A stretch of 64,000 bases of DNA from NCBI RefSeq assembly GCF_030412015.1, contig NZ_JASNRD010000009.1, forward strand, positions 124,598-188,597. Reading direction: 5' to 3'. Each line of letters opens with the position of its first letter. Position 1 is the stretch's first letter. Made by a program: the position numbers and the translations under genes. The notes beneath the pieces were generated by a model. That model searched no databases. It was not told the origin of the DNA and saw only the letters and a list, made by a program, of their open reading frames with translations. Shown piece by piece: positions 17,699-26,095 of this stretch. Origin of the DNA: Massilia sp. YIM B02763 (GTDB lineage Bacteria > Pseudomonadota > Gammaproteobacteria > Burkholderiales > Burkholderiaceae_D).

Positions 17699-19183
17699 TC
17701 AGGCCTGGACGTCGACGCCGGCACGCTGCAGCAGCATCCGGCTGCGCGACGACAGGTGCAGCACCTGCAGGTGCTTGCCGGCCTTGTCGTAACGCTGGAC
17801 CAGGCTTTCCATCGCGGCGATCGCCGAGTGGTCGGCCATGTGCAGGTGGCGGCAGTCGACGACGACGCGCGCCGGGTCGGTCGCGGGCGCGAACAGTTCC
17901 TGGAAATGCGCGGCCGATGCGAAGAACAGCGTGCCGTGCGGGCGATAGGTGCGCACGCCGGCTTCGCCGTCGTCGACGTCGGCGCGCATCTCCAGCGCGT
18001 GCTGCCAGGCGAAGCTGAGCGCGGCGATCACGACGCCGCACAACACGGCCGTTGCCAGGTCGGTGAACACGGTGACGACGGTAACGGCGACGATGACCAG
18101 CGCATCCTGCTTCGGTACCTTGCCCAGCACGCGCAGCGAGCCCCAGGCAAAGGTCTCCTGGGCCACCACGAACATCACGCCGACCAGCGCGGCCAGCGGA
18201 ATGTGGGCGATCAGCGGCGACAGGAACAGGATGAACAGCAGGATCATGACGCCGCTGGTGAGGCCCGACAGGCGCGAGCGCCCGCCCGAGCTCAGGTTGA
18301 TCATGGTCTGGCCGATCATGGCGCAGCCGCCCATGCCGCCGAACAGGCCGGAGACGATATTGGCTCCGCCCAGCGCGATGCACTCGCGGTTCGGCTGGCC
18401 GCGCGTTTCCGTGATGTCGTCGGTGAGGTTGAAGGTCAGCAGCGTCTCGAGCAGGCCGACCATCGCCATCAGGGCGGCATAGGGGAGGACGATGCGCAGC
18501 GTCTCCATGTCCAGCGGCACGGTGGGGACGTGGAAGGCCGGCAGGCCGCCGGCGATCTGCGCCAGGTCGCCCAGCGTGCGGGTCGGCAGCTGGAACGCGT
18601 AGCCGAGCACCCCGACGCCGAGGATGGCGACGAGGGCCGGCGGCACCGCCTTCGTCAGGCGCGGCAGCAGGTAGACGATGGCCATCGTCAGCAGCACCAG
18701 GCCGCACATGATCATCAGCGGGGTGCCCTGCAGCCAAGCTTCGCCGTGCGGCGTCTTCTCGCGGAAGTGCTCCAGCTGGGCCATCGCGATGACGATCGCC
18801 AGGCCGTTGACGAAGCCCAGCATGACGGGGTGCGGCACCATGCGGATCAGCTTACCGAGCCGCAGCAGGCCGAACACGGCCATCAGGATGCCCCCCAGGA
18901 CGACGGTGGCCAGCAGGTACTGCACGCCGTGCCGGGCGACGAGGGCCACGATCACCACCGCCATCGAACCGGCGGCGCCGGAAATCATCCCCGGCCGGCC
19001 GCCGAAGACGGCCGTCAGCGCGCAGATGATGAAGGCGCCGTACAAGCCCATGAGGGGATTGAGCTGGGCCACGAGGGCGAAGGCGATGCACTCGGGGACC
19101 AGTGCGAACGAGGTCGTGAGACCGGCGAGGAAGTTTTTTCGTGGGTTCGAGAACCATTCGTCTCGAAAGGCGTGATTGATCAT
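17699..19183 (-). CDS. SulP family anion permease with STAS domain
   Basis: A 494-residue inner-membrane transporter: repeated hydrophobic helices from about residue 20 to 400 with the SulP opening FLAGLTTSFALVPECIAFALVAQLNPLMGLYGAF, then a cytosolic STAS domain (TLFFASAAHFQELF, ARVVVDCRHLHMADHSAIAAMESL). Substrate could be sulphate, bicarbonate or another anion. No carbonic anhydrase or sulphur gene lies beside it. Confidence 0.9.
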   Translation of the reverse strand: MINHAFRDEWFSNPRKNFLAGLTTSFALVPECIAFALVAQLNPLMGLYGAFIICALTAVFGGRPGMISGAAGSMAVVIVALVARHGVQYLLATVVLGGILMAVFGLLRLGKLIRMVPHPVMLGFVNGLAIVIAMAQLEHFREKTPHGEAWLQGTPLMIMCGLVLLTMAIVYLLPRLTKAVPPALVAILGVGVLGYAFQLPTRTLGDLAQIAGGLPAFHVPTVPLDMETLRIVLPYAALMAMVGLLETLLTFNLTDDITETRGQPNRECIALGGANIVSGLFGGMGGCAMIGQTMINLSSGGRSRLSGLTSGVMILLFILFLSPLIAHIPLAALVGVMFVVAQETFAWGSLRVLGKVPKQDALVIVAVTVVTVFTDLATAVLCGVVIAALSFAWQHALEMRADVDDGEAGVRTYRPHGTLFFASAAHFQELFAPATDPARVVVDCRHLHMADHSAIAAMESLVQRYDKAGKHLQVLHLSSRSRMLLQRAGVDVQA

Positions 19184-19553
19184 GGGCGGGAGCCTGCTGC
19201 AGGCAGGCGATGCATTAACAAACGGTAAAGTGAACGTGCGCGCACCGCGATGCGATGACGCGCACCCATGCGCGAGAACCTCCGTATCGGAAGCCGTATT
19301 GGACGGTGTGGAGGTTCGCTTGTCGCTACATGGGTATGGGAGAGAGGATGCGATTGGCCGGCGGGATTATACAAGATAACGCCCGGCCGGCCCGCCGCCG
19401 GCAGGTTTCGCGGCAATCGGGCATACTGTCGGGCCGCTTGCCTCGCGGCCGCCGCGCCGGACATCCAACGAATCGCGCCAGCCTGCCGGGCATCGAACGC
19501 ACGCCGCGGGTCCGCCCCGTGGCCATATTGATCATTACCGAAGAAGATTGTCC
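19184..19553. other. Intergenic region SulP / flavin oxidoreductase
   Basis: 370 nt between divergent genes. A minus-strand TATAAT (plus 19366-19371) preceded by TTG could be the -10 of the sulP transcript, giving a leader of about 180 nt; no good -35 is present. A plus-strand frame covering much of it has no plausible protein features. Nothing else recognised. Confidence 0.35.
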
Positions 19554-20654
19554 ATGTCAGCCCTGTTTACCCCTTTCAAACTCAAGGACGTCACCCTGCG
19601 CAACCGCATCGCGGTGCCGCCGATGTGCCAATACCAGGCCAATGACGGTTTCGTCAACGAATGGCACCAGGTCCACTACGCCGGCCTCGCGCGCGGCGGC
19701 GCCGGCCTGGTGATCGTGGAGGCGACCGCCGTGTCGCCGGAAGGCCGCATCACCCCGGGCTGCGCCGGCCTGTGGAGCGACGCGCAAGTCGAGGGCATGG
19801 CCCATATCGCCACCCGCATCAAGGCCGCCGGCGCCGTCGCCGGCATCCAGATCGGCCACGCCGGCCGCAAGGCCAGCGCCAACCGCCCGTGGGAAGGCGA
19901 CGACCACATCCCGTCCAGCGACGCATACGGCTGGGACACCATCGCCCCGTCGGCGGTCGCCTTCGGCAAGAACCTGCCGAAAGTACCGAAGGAGATGACG
20001 CTGGACGACATCGCCCGCGTGAAATCGAACTTCGTCGACGCCGCCCGCCGCGCCCGCGACGCCGGCTTCGAATGGCTGGAACTGCACTTCGCCCACGGCT
20101 ACCTCGGTCAAAGCTTCCTGTCCCCGCACTCGAACAAGCGCACCGACGCGTACGGCGGCGACTTCGCCGGCCGCAGCCGCTTCCTGCTCGAGACCCTGGA
20201 AGCCGTGCGTGAAGTCTGGCCCGCGAACCTGCCCCTGACGGCACGCATGGGCGTCATCGAATACGACGGCAAGGACGAAGAGACGCTGGCCGAATCGATC
20301 GAGCTGACCCGCCTGATGCGCGCGCGCGGCCTGGACATGCTGAGCGTGAGCGTCAACTTCACCATCCCGGACGTGAACATCCCCTGGGGCCCGGCCTTCC
20401 TGGGCCCGGTGGCCAAGCGCGTGCGCGAGCAGGCCGGCCTGCCGGTGGCATCCGCCTGGGGCTTCGACGGCCCGAACCTGGCCGAGCGCGCCGTCGCCGA
20501 CGGCCAGCTGGACCTGGTGATGGTGGGCCGCGCCCACCTGGCCGACCCGCACTACCCGCTGCAGGCCGCCAAGGAACTGGGCATCGAGCGCCCGACCTGG
20601 GTGCTGCCGGCGCCGTATGCGCACTGGCTGGAACGCTACAGCATGCAGAAGTAA
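19554..20654 (+). CDS. NADH:flavin oxidoreductase, old yellow enzyme family (first copy)
   Basis: A 366-residue FMN enzyme of the YqjM/XenA-like branch. Segments seen: PFKLKDVTLRNRIAVPPMCQYQANDGFVNEWHQVHYAGLARGGAGLVIVEATAV at the start, the QIGHAGRKA block, LHFAHGYLGQSFLSPHSN with the active-site region, DAYGG and the C-terminal MVGRAHLADPHYPL phosphate-binding site. It reduces activated C=C bonds with NAD(P)H. The short form of the HGYL motif (His replaced by Phe in the usual HxAH) differs from the second copy at 24854. The ATG at 19554 is used; a TTG is 6 nt upstream. Confidence 0.88.
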   Translation: MSALFTPFKLKDVTLRNRIAVPPMCQYQANDGFVNEWHQVHYAGLARGGAGLVIVEATAVSPEGRITPGCAGLWSDAQVEGMAHIATRIKAAGAVAGIQIGHAGRKASANRPWEGDDHIPSSDAYGWDTIAPSAVAFGKNLPKVPKEMTLDDIARVKSNFVDAARRARDAGFEWLELHFAHGYLGQSFLSPHSNKRTDAYGGDFAGRSRFLLETLEAVREVWPANLPLTARMGVIEYDGKDEETLAESIELTRLMRARGLDMLSVSVNFTIPDVNIPWGPAFLGPVAKRVREQAGLPVASAWGFDGPNLAERAVADGQLDLVMVGRAHLADPHYPLQAAKELGIERPTWVLPAPYAHWLERYSMQK

Positions 20655-20705
20655 GCGCCTGCTTGCGCACACCACCACGTCGTCTCGCTGCCACCGGCAG
20701 ATGAA

Positions 20706-20850
20706 CCGTCGTCCCTGCGCAGGCAGGGACCCAAGGTAAAGCACCGAAGTCGCATGCAGCAAAAAGCCGCGTCCTGTTTCAGGTACGCGGCTTTTTTGTT
20801 TGCGCCGACTCCGGCATGGACATTGGGTCCCCGCCTGCGCGGGGACGACG
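20706..20850. repeat. Palindromic repeat family B, copy 3 (split by a terminator)
   Basis: Left arm ccgtcgtccctgcgcaggca (20706 onward) and right arm cctgcgcggggacgacg (to 20850) are inverted. Between them sits the terminator at 20762-20797, so the copy has either been interrupted by, or grown around, a terminator hairpin. Confidence 0.75.
20762..20797 (+). terminator. Intrinsic terminator inside repeat B3
   Basis: AAAAAGCCGCGT-cctgtttcagg-TACGCGGCTTTTTT; serves the oxidoreductase gene on plus and, with its A-run, could also act on minus for the permease gene. Confidence 0.85.
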
Positions 20851-20869
20851 TTGTTTTAGTGCGCCGTGT

Positions 20870-22357
20870 TTAGTGCGTGGTTTCGGAAACGTGCGCCACC
20901 TTGTTCAAGCGGCTATGCCGGATCCCGTACCCGAAATACGTCACCACCGCCACCGCCATCCAGATCGTGAACACGACATAAGTCGTGTGCGACAGCCCGA
21001 ACACGAGGTACAGGCAGGCCAGGATCGACAGGCCGGGGATGAAGTACGGCCCGAACGGCACGCGGAATCCCTTGCGCCCCGTCTCGCCCTGCTTGGCGCG
21101 GATGACCGGCACGGCGATCGAGACGACGATGAAGGCCGTCAGCGTGCCCATGCTCACCATGTCCCACAGGAAGGTCGCGTCGACCAGGCCGGCCACGAGG
21201 CCGACGACGATGCAGACGATCAGGGTGTTGACGACCGGCGACTTGGTGCGCGGGTTGACGGCCTGGAAGGCCTTCGGGATCAGGCCGTCGCGCGAGATCG
21301 CGTACAGGATGCGCGTCTGGCCGTAGATCGTCACCAGCGTCACCGAGAACACGGAGATCACGGCGCCGGCCGACAGCACCAGCGCGGGCCAGGCCTTGCC
21401 GGTGACGTTCTGCAGGATCACGGCGAGGCCCGCCTCCTGGCCTTCGAACATGCGGGCCGGCTGGGCGCCCATCGCGGCCACCGCCACCAGCATGTAGAAC
21501 ACGGTGACGATCAGGAGCGCGGCCAGGATCCCGATCGGCACGTCGCGGGTCGGGTTCTTGACCTCCTCGCCAGCGGTGGCGATGGTGTCCAGGCCGATGA
21601 AGGAGAAGAACACGGTGCCGGCGGCCGCCGTCACGCCGGCCATGCCGCCCAGGCCGTGGCTGGTGGCGGACGCATAGAACGGGTGGAAGTTGTTGATGTC
21701 GAAACCGGTGAACGCGATCGCCGCGAAGAACACCAGGATCGCCAGCTTGATCACCACCATGACCGCATTGGTTGTCGCGGATTCCTTGGTGCCGCGCACC
21801 AGCAGCACGCAGCACAGCAGCACCAGCAGGATCGGCGGCAGGTTGATGTGGCCAGCGTGGAGCTCGATGCCGTTCTTGCCCGCGACGATCAGGGGCGAAC
21901 GCAGCGCGTCCGGGATGTGCCAGCCGAGGGCATTCTGCAGGAAGTTGTTCAGGTAGTCGGACCAGCCGATCGCCGTGGCGCTGGCCGCCAGGCCGTATTC
22001 GAGCAGCAGGCAGGCGGCCACGACGAAGGCGCCGAATTCGCCCACGGTGGCATAGGCGAAGGAATACGAGGACCCCGACGCCGGCACGCGGTCGGCCAGT
22101 TCGGCGTAGCACAGCGCGGTCAGGCCGGCGGTGATCGCCGCGAACAGGAAGGACAGCACGACGGCCGGCCCGGCCTTGGGCACCGCCTCGACCATCGTGA
22201 AGAAGATGCCCGTGCCGATGGTGGCGCCGACGCCGATCATCGTCAGCGGGAACAGGCCGAGCGAACGGCCCAGGCCACCGCCATGGGCATGACCGGCTTC
22301 GAACTGGTGCTGGGAATTCTTGGTTCGGAAGAGCTTTTGGCCCAGGGTCTCGTTCAC
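20870..22357 (-). CDS. APC superfamily amino acid permease (cationic amino acid transporter-like)
   Basis: A 495-residue membrane protein with about 12-14 helices. The opening GLFPLTMIGVGATIGTGIFFTMVEAVPKAGPAVVLSFLFAAITAGLTALCYAELADRVPASGSSYSFAYATVGEF is the APC signature of the CAT/YhdG branch, and FFSFIGLDTIATAGEEVKNPTRDVPIGIL is conserved in that branch. Likely substrate: cationic or neutral amino acids; not resolvable here. It runs convergently to the oxidoreductase. Confidence 0.9.
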   Translation of the reverse strand: MNETLGQKLFRTKNSQHQFEAGHAHGGGLGRSLGLFPLTMIGVGATIGTGIFFTMVEAVPKAGPAVVLSFLFAAITAGLTALCYAELADRVPASGSSYSFAYATVGEFGAFVVAACLLLEYGLAASATAIGWSDYLNNFLQNALGWHIPDALRSPLIVAGKNGIELHAGHINLPPILLVLLCCVLLVRGTKESATTNAVMVVIKLAILVFFAAIAFTGFDINNFHPFYASATSHGLGGMAGVTAAAGTVFFSFIGLDTIATAGEEVKNPTRDVPIGILAALLIVTVFYMLVAVAAMGAQPARMFEGQEAGLAVILQNVTGKAWPALVLSAGAVISVFSVTLVTIYGQTRILYAISRDGLIPKAFQAVNPRTKSPVVNTLIVCIVVGLVAGLVDATFLWDMVSMGTLTAFIVVSIAVPVIRAKQGETGRKGFRVPFGPYFIPGLSILACLYLVFGLSHTTYVVFTIWMAVAVVTYFGYGIRHSRLNKVAHVSETTH

Positions 22358-22483
22358 GGGTAGTGTCCTCTGTCGCGGGTCGCGGTCACGCTGTCGTCAT
22401 GCGGATGAGATATACCCACCCAAAACCTGCGATTATAGGGCTTTTGCCGGGGCTATCTTCAATGCAAGAAAAAATAACTTCAA

Positions 22484-22506
22484 AAGATGCATTTTCTTAG
22501 CATCTT
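22484..22506. promoter_or_regulatory. NsrR box 1 upstream of hmp
   Basis: AAGATGCATTT-T-CTTAGCATCTT, an 11-1-11 dyad that matches the NsrR consensus AAGATGYATTT-N-AAATRCATCTT in 19 or so of 23 positions. NsrR is a nitric-oxide-sensing [Fe-S] repressor of flavohaemoglobin genes. It lies 94 nt before the ATG. Confidence 0.75.
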
Positions 22507-22563
22507 TGATTACAATGGTCGCGTTGCCGCCGGATTCGCCCCGCCGGCGTTTTTTTGGCCATA

Positions 22564-22586
22564 AATCTGCATTTCAAATGCATCAT
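22564..22586. promoter_or_regulatory. NsrR box 2 upstream of hmp
   Basis: AATCTGCATTT-C-AAATGCATCAT, a second NsrR-like dyad with an excellent right half. It ends 14 nt before the hmp ATG, so a bound repressor would also cover the initiation region. Confidence 0.65.
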
Positions 22587-22599
22587 TAAAGGAACGACC

Positions 22600-23772
22600 A
22601 TGATCTCCGAAGCTTCCCGCCCCTATATCGATGCCAGCGTGCCGGTCCTGCGCGAGCACGGCGCCACGATCACCAGCCGCTTCTACGCCGACATGCTCGG
22701 CACGCACCCGGCGCTGACCCGCCTGTTCAACATGGGGAACCAGGCGCAGGGCCGCCAGCAGCAGTCGCTGGCGGCGGCGGTGTTCGCGTACGCGGCCAAT
22801 ATCGGCAATCCGGCGGCGCTGGGTCCGGTGGTCGAGCGCATCGTCCACAAGCACGTCTCGGTCGGCATCCGCGCCGAGCACTACCCGATCGTCGGCCACC
22901 ACCTGATCAAGGCCATCGCCGACACGCTGGGCGACGCCGCCACACCGGCCTTGCTCGATGCCTGGCGCGAAGCCTATGGTTCGCTGGCCAGGCTGCTGAT
23001 CCAGGCGGAGGCCGAGATGTATGCCACGGCCGGCATCCAGCCGGGCGATACGCGCCCGATGCGCGTGCTGGAGGTGGTGCGCGAGAGCGACAACGTGCTG
23101 TCGATCCGCTTCGAACCCGCCGACGGCCTGCCGCTGCCCGCCTTCCGGGCCGGCCAGTACGTCAGCGTCGCCGTCGACCTGCCGGGCGGGCGTCACCAGC
23201 TGCGCCAGTACAGCCTGTCGGATGCGCCGGACGGACGCACGATGCGCATCTCGGTCAAGCGCGAAGATGCCGCGGCGGACACGCCGGCCGGCGAGGTGTC
23301 GAACTGGCTGCACGCGAACGTGCGGGCCGGCTCAGTGCTGCGGGTCTCGCATCCGTTCGGCGAATTCACGCCGGACACCGAATCCGACCGCCCCATCGTG
23401 CTGCTGTCGGCCGGCATCGGCATCACCCCCATGGTGGCGGCCGTCAAGCGCATCGCCCAGGTGGCGCCACGGCGCCGCGTGGTCTTCGCCCATGCGGCGC
23501 GCGACGCGGCCCACCACGCGCTGGGCGCGGAGGTCGATGCGCTGCAGGCCGTCATGCCGAACCTGGCGGTGGTGAATTTTTACGAGGACGCGGACGGCCG
23601 CATGGACGTGGCAAAGCTGCCGGCATGGCAGCATGAAGAGACCGATGTGTACCTGTGCGGACCGCACAAGTTCATGCAGGCGCAGTGGCTGGCGCTGCTG
23701 CAGGCGGGGGTGCCGGCGGCGCGCCTGCATCGCGAGGTGTTCGGGCCGGAACTGCTCGACCATTTGTTGTGA
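22600..23772 (+). CDS. hmp: Flavohaemoglobin / nitric oxide dioxygenase
   Basis: A 390-residue three-domain enzyme that oxidises NO to nitrate using O2 and NAD(P)H. Globin domain residues 1-138 with Tyr29 (FYA), Gln53 and proximal His85 (IVHKHVS) at the same numbers as E. coli Hmp; FAD domain with LRQYSLSD; NAD domain with LLSAGIGITPM and CGPHKFM. Start ATG at 22600 follows AAGGAA. Two NsrR boxes precede it. Confidence 0.96.
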   Translation: MISEASRPYIDASVPVLREHGATITSRFYADMLGTHPALTRLFNMGNQAQGRQQQSLAAAVFAYAANIGNPAALGPVVERIVHKHVSVGIRAEHYPIVGHHLIKAIADTLGDAATPALLDAWREAYGSLARLLIQAEAEMYATAGIQPGDTRPMRVLEVVRESDNVLSIRFEPADGLPLPAFRAGQYVSVAVDLPGGRHQLRQYSLSDAPDGRTMRISVKREDAAADTPAGEVSNWLHANVRAGSVLRVSHPFGEFTPDTESDRPIVLLSAGIGITPMVAAVKRIAQVAPRRRVVFAHAARDAAHHALGAEVDALQAVMPNLAVVNFYEDADGRMDVAKLPAWQHEETDVYLCGPHKFMQAQWLALLQAGVPAARLHREVFGPELLDHLL

Positions 23773-23774
23773 TT

Positions 23775-23842
23775 GAACGCGTGGACGGGGAACCCGTCCA
23801 CCCTACCCGCGTAGGGTGGACGGCTCGCCGTCCACGCGTTCG
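23775..23842. repeat. Palindromic repeat family A, copy 3
   Basis: Units in the opposite order to A1: gaacgcgtggacggggaacc...ccaccctac, then gtagggtggacggctcgc...cacgcgttcg, separated by only 4 nt. Located between convergent hmp and the DUF2807 lipoprotein. Confidence 0.85.
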
Positions 23843-23850
23843 ACATGCGT

Positions 23851-24717
23851 TCAATTCACCACTTGCACGCGGTTGCCGTTGACGGAACGCTGCGCCGGGT
23901 TGCCGTACACGCGGATGCCGCCCGAACCGCCGTTCTGCGCGATCAGCGACTGCTTGACGTTGGCCGTGATGCCGCCCGATCCCGTCGAGGACAGGTCGGC
24001 CTCGTCGCTGGCGAGGTTGGCCAGGTCGAGGTGGCCCGAGCCCGTCGAGCGTGCCGTCAACGCATGCACGCTGCCGCCCACGCTCAGCTGGCCCGAACCG
24101 TCCAGGCGCGCGATCGCATAGTCGCCGCGCACCTGGCCCACCTTCACGCGGCCCGAGCCGGTCAGGCGCAGGTTGGCGCTGGCGCTTTCCAGGCTCGCGG
24201 CATCGATGCTGCCCGAGCCGTTGCTGTCGACGTCCAGGCTGGCCACGCGGCCGGCCAGCTGCACCGAGCCGGAGCCGCGGCTCGACACCGTCAGCGGCGC
24301 GCCGTTCAAGCCCTGCACCGAGACGGATCCGGAGCCGCTATGGCGCACGTCGGTCAGGTTCGGCACCGTATAGATCACGCGGATCGGGTTACGGCTGCGG
24401 AAAGAGCCGCTGGTCTCGACGATCAGGCGGTCGCCGCGCACGTCGGTGCGCACCATCGGCAGCAGGTTGCGGTCCGCCTCCACGGCGAGCGAGGTCGCCT
24501 GGCCGACGCGCACGTCGACCACGACCGAGCCGTTGGTCTCGAGTCCCTGGACGGTGCCGACGGTGCGCTGCTCGCGCGTGACGACGCCGTCGCCCTCGGT
24601 GCCGCCGGAGAACGGGGTACGGACCTGGACGTCGTCGCCATTCGGGGCGACGACGATGGCGCAGCCGCCCAGGGCAGCGCAGGTGAAGGCAAGGACGATG
24701 GCGAGCTGGGTACGCAT
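23851..24717 (-). CDS. DUF2807 (head-GIN type) lipoprotein
   Basis: A 288-residue exported lipoprotein: signal peptide ending in the lipobox LGGC (Cys19). From about residue 120 a run of eight short repeats with a GSG turn (HSGSGSVSVQG, SRGSGSVQLAG, SNGSGSIDAAS, LTGSGRVKVGQ, LDGSGQLSVGG, STGSGHLDLAN, STGSGGITANV, NGGSGGIRVYG) indicates a beta-solenoid, the fold of the DUF2807/head-GIN family. Biological role unknown, probably outer-membrane-associated. Confidence 0.85.
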   Translation of the reverse strand: MRTQLAIVLAFTCAALGGCAIVVAPNGDDVQVRTPFSGGTEGDGVVTREQRTVGTVQGLETNGSVVVDVRVGQATSLAVEADRNLLPMVRTDVRGDRLIVETSGSFRSRNPIRVIYTVPNLTDVRHSGSGSVSVQGLNGAPLTVSSRGSGSVQLAGRVASLDVDSNGSGSIDAASLESASANLRLTGSGRVKVGQVRGDYAIARLDGSGQLSVGGSVHALTARSTGSGHLDLANLASDEADLSSTGSGGITANVKQSLIAQNGGSGGIRVYGNPAQRSVNGNRVQVVN

Positions 24718-24853
24718 GGATGGACCTTTTCTTGTTGTCGGTAAAAGAGGAGATGCCCGATTTACACTCTAACAAGGTCCACCCGCGCCGGCCTTCCACG
24801 TGCGACGATCTGCAGGAAAGGCGGCATGAACGGTCGCTACGCCGGATGAGCGA

Positions 24854-25969
24854 TCAGCGCTGGCCCAGGCGGGTGTCGCCGAACAGGTTCTTGTGCTCGC
24901 GCGGCTGCGAGCGCCAGTACTGCGGCGGCGCCGTCACCGTGGCCCCCAGTTCCGCCGCCGCATGCCACGGCCAGCGCGGGTCGTACAGCATGGCGCGTGC
25001 CAGCGCCACCATGTCGGCCTGGCCGTCCTGCACGATCGCTTCCGCATGCTTCGGCTCGGTGATCAGTCCGACGCCGATGACGGGCATCGCGACTTCCCCC
25101 TTGATGCGCGCGGCGAAATCGATCTGGTAGCCCGGCGACAGCGGGATTTGCTGGCGCGGCGACACGCCGCCGCTGGACACGTGGATGAACTGGCAGCCCA
25201 GCTTGTCCAGTTCCTTCGCCAGCACGGCGCTCTGCTCGACGTCCCAGCCGCCCTCGACCCAGTCGCTGGCCGAGATGCGCATGCCCACCACCATCTCGCC
25301 CGAGACGGCGGCGCGGATCGCCTGGAACACCTCGAGCGGGAAGCGCATCCGGTTTTCCAGCGAGCCGCCGTACTCGTCGTCGCGCTGGTTCGCCAGCGGC
25401 GACAGGAACTGGTGCAGCAGGTAGCCGTGGGCGCCGTGGATCTCGATCGCATCCAGGCCCAGCGCATCGGCGCGGCGCGCGGCGGCGACGAAGCTGTCCT
25501 TCACGCGCTGCAGGCCTGCCCGGTCCAGCGCGACGGGCACCGTTTCGCCCTCGGCATGCGGCAACGCGGACGGCGCCACGGTCTGCCAGCCGCGCGCATG
25601 GCCGACCGGCACGTTGGCCCCGCCCTCCCAGGGCACTTCGCTCGACGCCTTGCGGCCCGCATGGCCGAGCTGCATGGCGATCTTGATCGGGGCATAGCGG
25701 CGCATCGCGGCGATCACCGGCTCCAGCGCGGCCACGTGCTCGTCCGACCAGATCCCGAGGTCGTCGGCCGTGATGCGGCCTTCCGGCTCGACGGCGGTCG
25801 CCTCGATGATGAGGAGGGCCGCGCCGGAAAGCGCCAGGTGGCCCAGGTGGATCGTGTGCCAGTCGGTGGGAAAGCCGTCCTGCGCCGAGTACTGGCACAT
25901 GGGGGCGATGACGATGCGGTTGGGCAGGTCGAGGGGACCCAGCTTGATGGGGGAAAACAGTTTGCTCAT
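24854..25969 (-). CDS. NADH:flavin oxidoreductase, old yellow enzyme family (second copy)
   Basis: A 371-residue FMN ene-reductase of the YqjM/NamA-XenA class, with the canonical active site IEIHGAHGYLLHQFLSP (paired His) and NQRDDEYGGSLENRMRFPLEV. The start is MSKLFSPIKLGPLDLPNRIVIAPMCQYSA. It is clearly related to the protein at 19554 but divergent throughout, so it is not a recent duplicate. Single gene with no close partners. Confidence 0.9.
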   Translation of the reverse strand: MSKLFSPIKLGPLDLPNRIVIAPMCQYSAQDGFPTDWHTIHLGHLALSGAALLIIEATAVEPEGRITADDLGIWSDEHVAALEPVIAAMRRYAPIKIAMQLGHAGRKASSEVPWEGGANVPVGHARGWQTVAPSALPHAEGETVPVALDRAGLQRVKDSFVAAARRADALGLDAIEIHGAHGYLLHQFLSPLANQRDDEYGGSLENRMRFPLEVFQAIRAAVSGEMVVGMRISASDWVEGGWDVEQSAVLAKELDKLGCQFIHVSSGGVSPRQQIPLSPGYQIDFAARIKGEVAMPVIGVGLITEPKHAEAIVQDGQADMVALARAMLYDPRWPWHAAAELGATVTAPPQYWRSQPREHKNLFGDTRLGQR

Positions 25970-26030
25970 GAGGGAAGACTCCCGCTTGGTTCGAAGCGGT
26001 TAGTCTAGCGCTCCGGGGAGAATTCTGCTG

Positions 26031-26095
26031 GACGCGCGGACGGCGGAGCCGTCCACCCTACGTAGGGTGGGCGGGTCCCCCGCCCACGCGTTCAA
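26031..26095. repeat. Palindromic repeat family A, copy 4
   Basis: gacgcgcggacggcggagccgtccaccctac joined directly to gtagggtgggcgggtcccccgcccacgcgttcaac. The astE stop (TGA, reverse of tca at 26092-26094) lies within the repeat edge GTTGAACGCG. Not between convergent genes: both neighbours are on minus. Confidence 0.8.

Noticed and set aside
24854..25969. Tandem duplication of the old yellow enzyme genes
   Set aside because: They are on opposite strands, 4 kb apart and divergent throughout the sequence.
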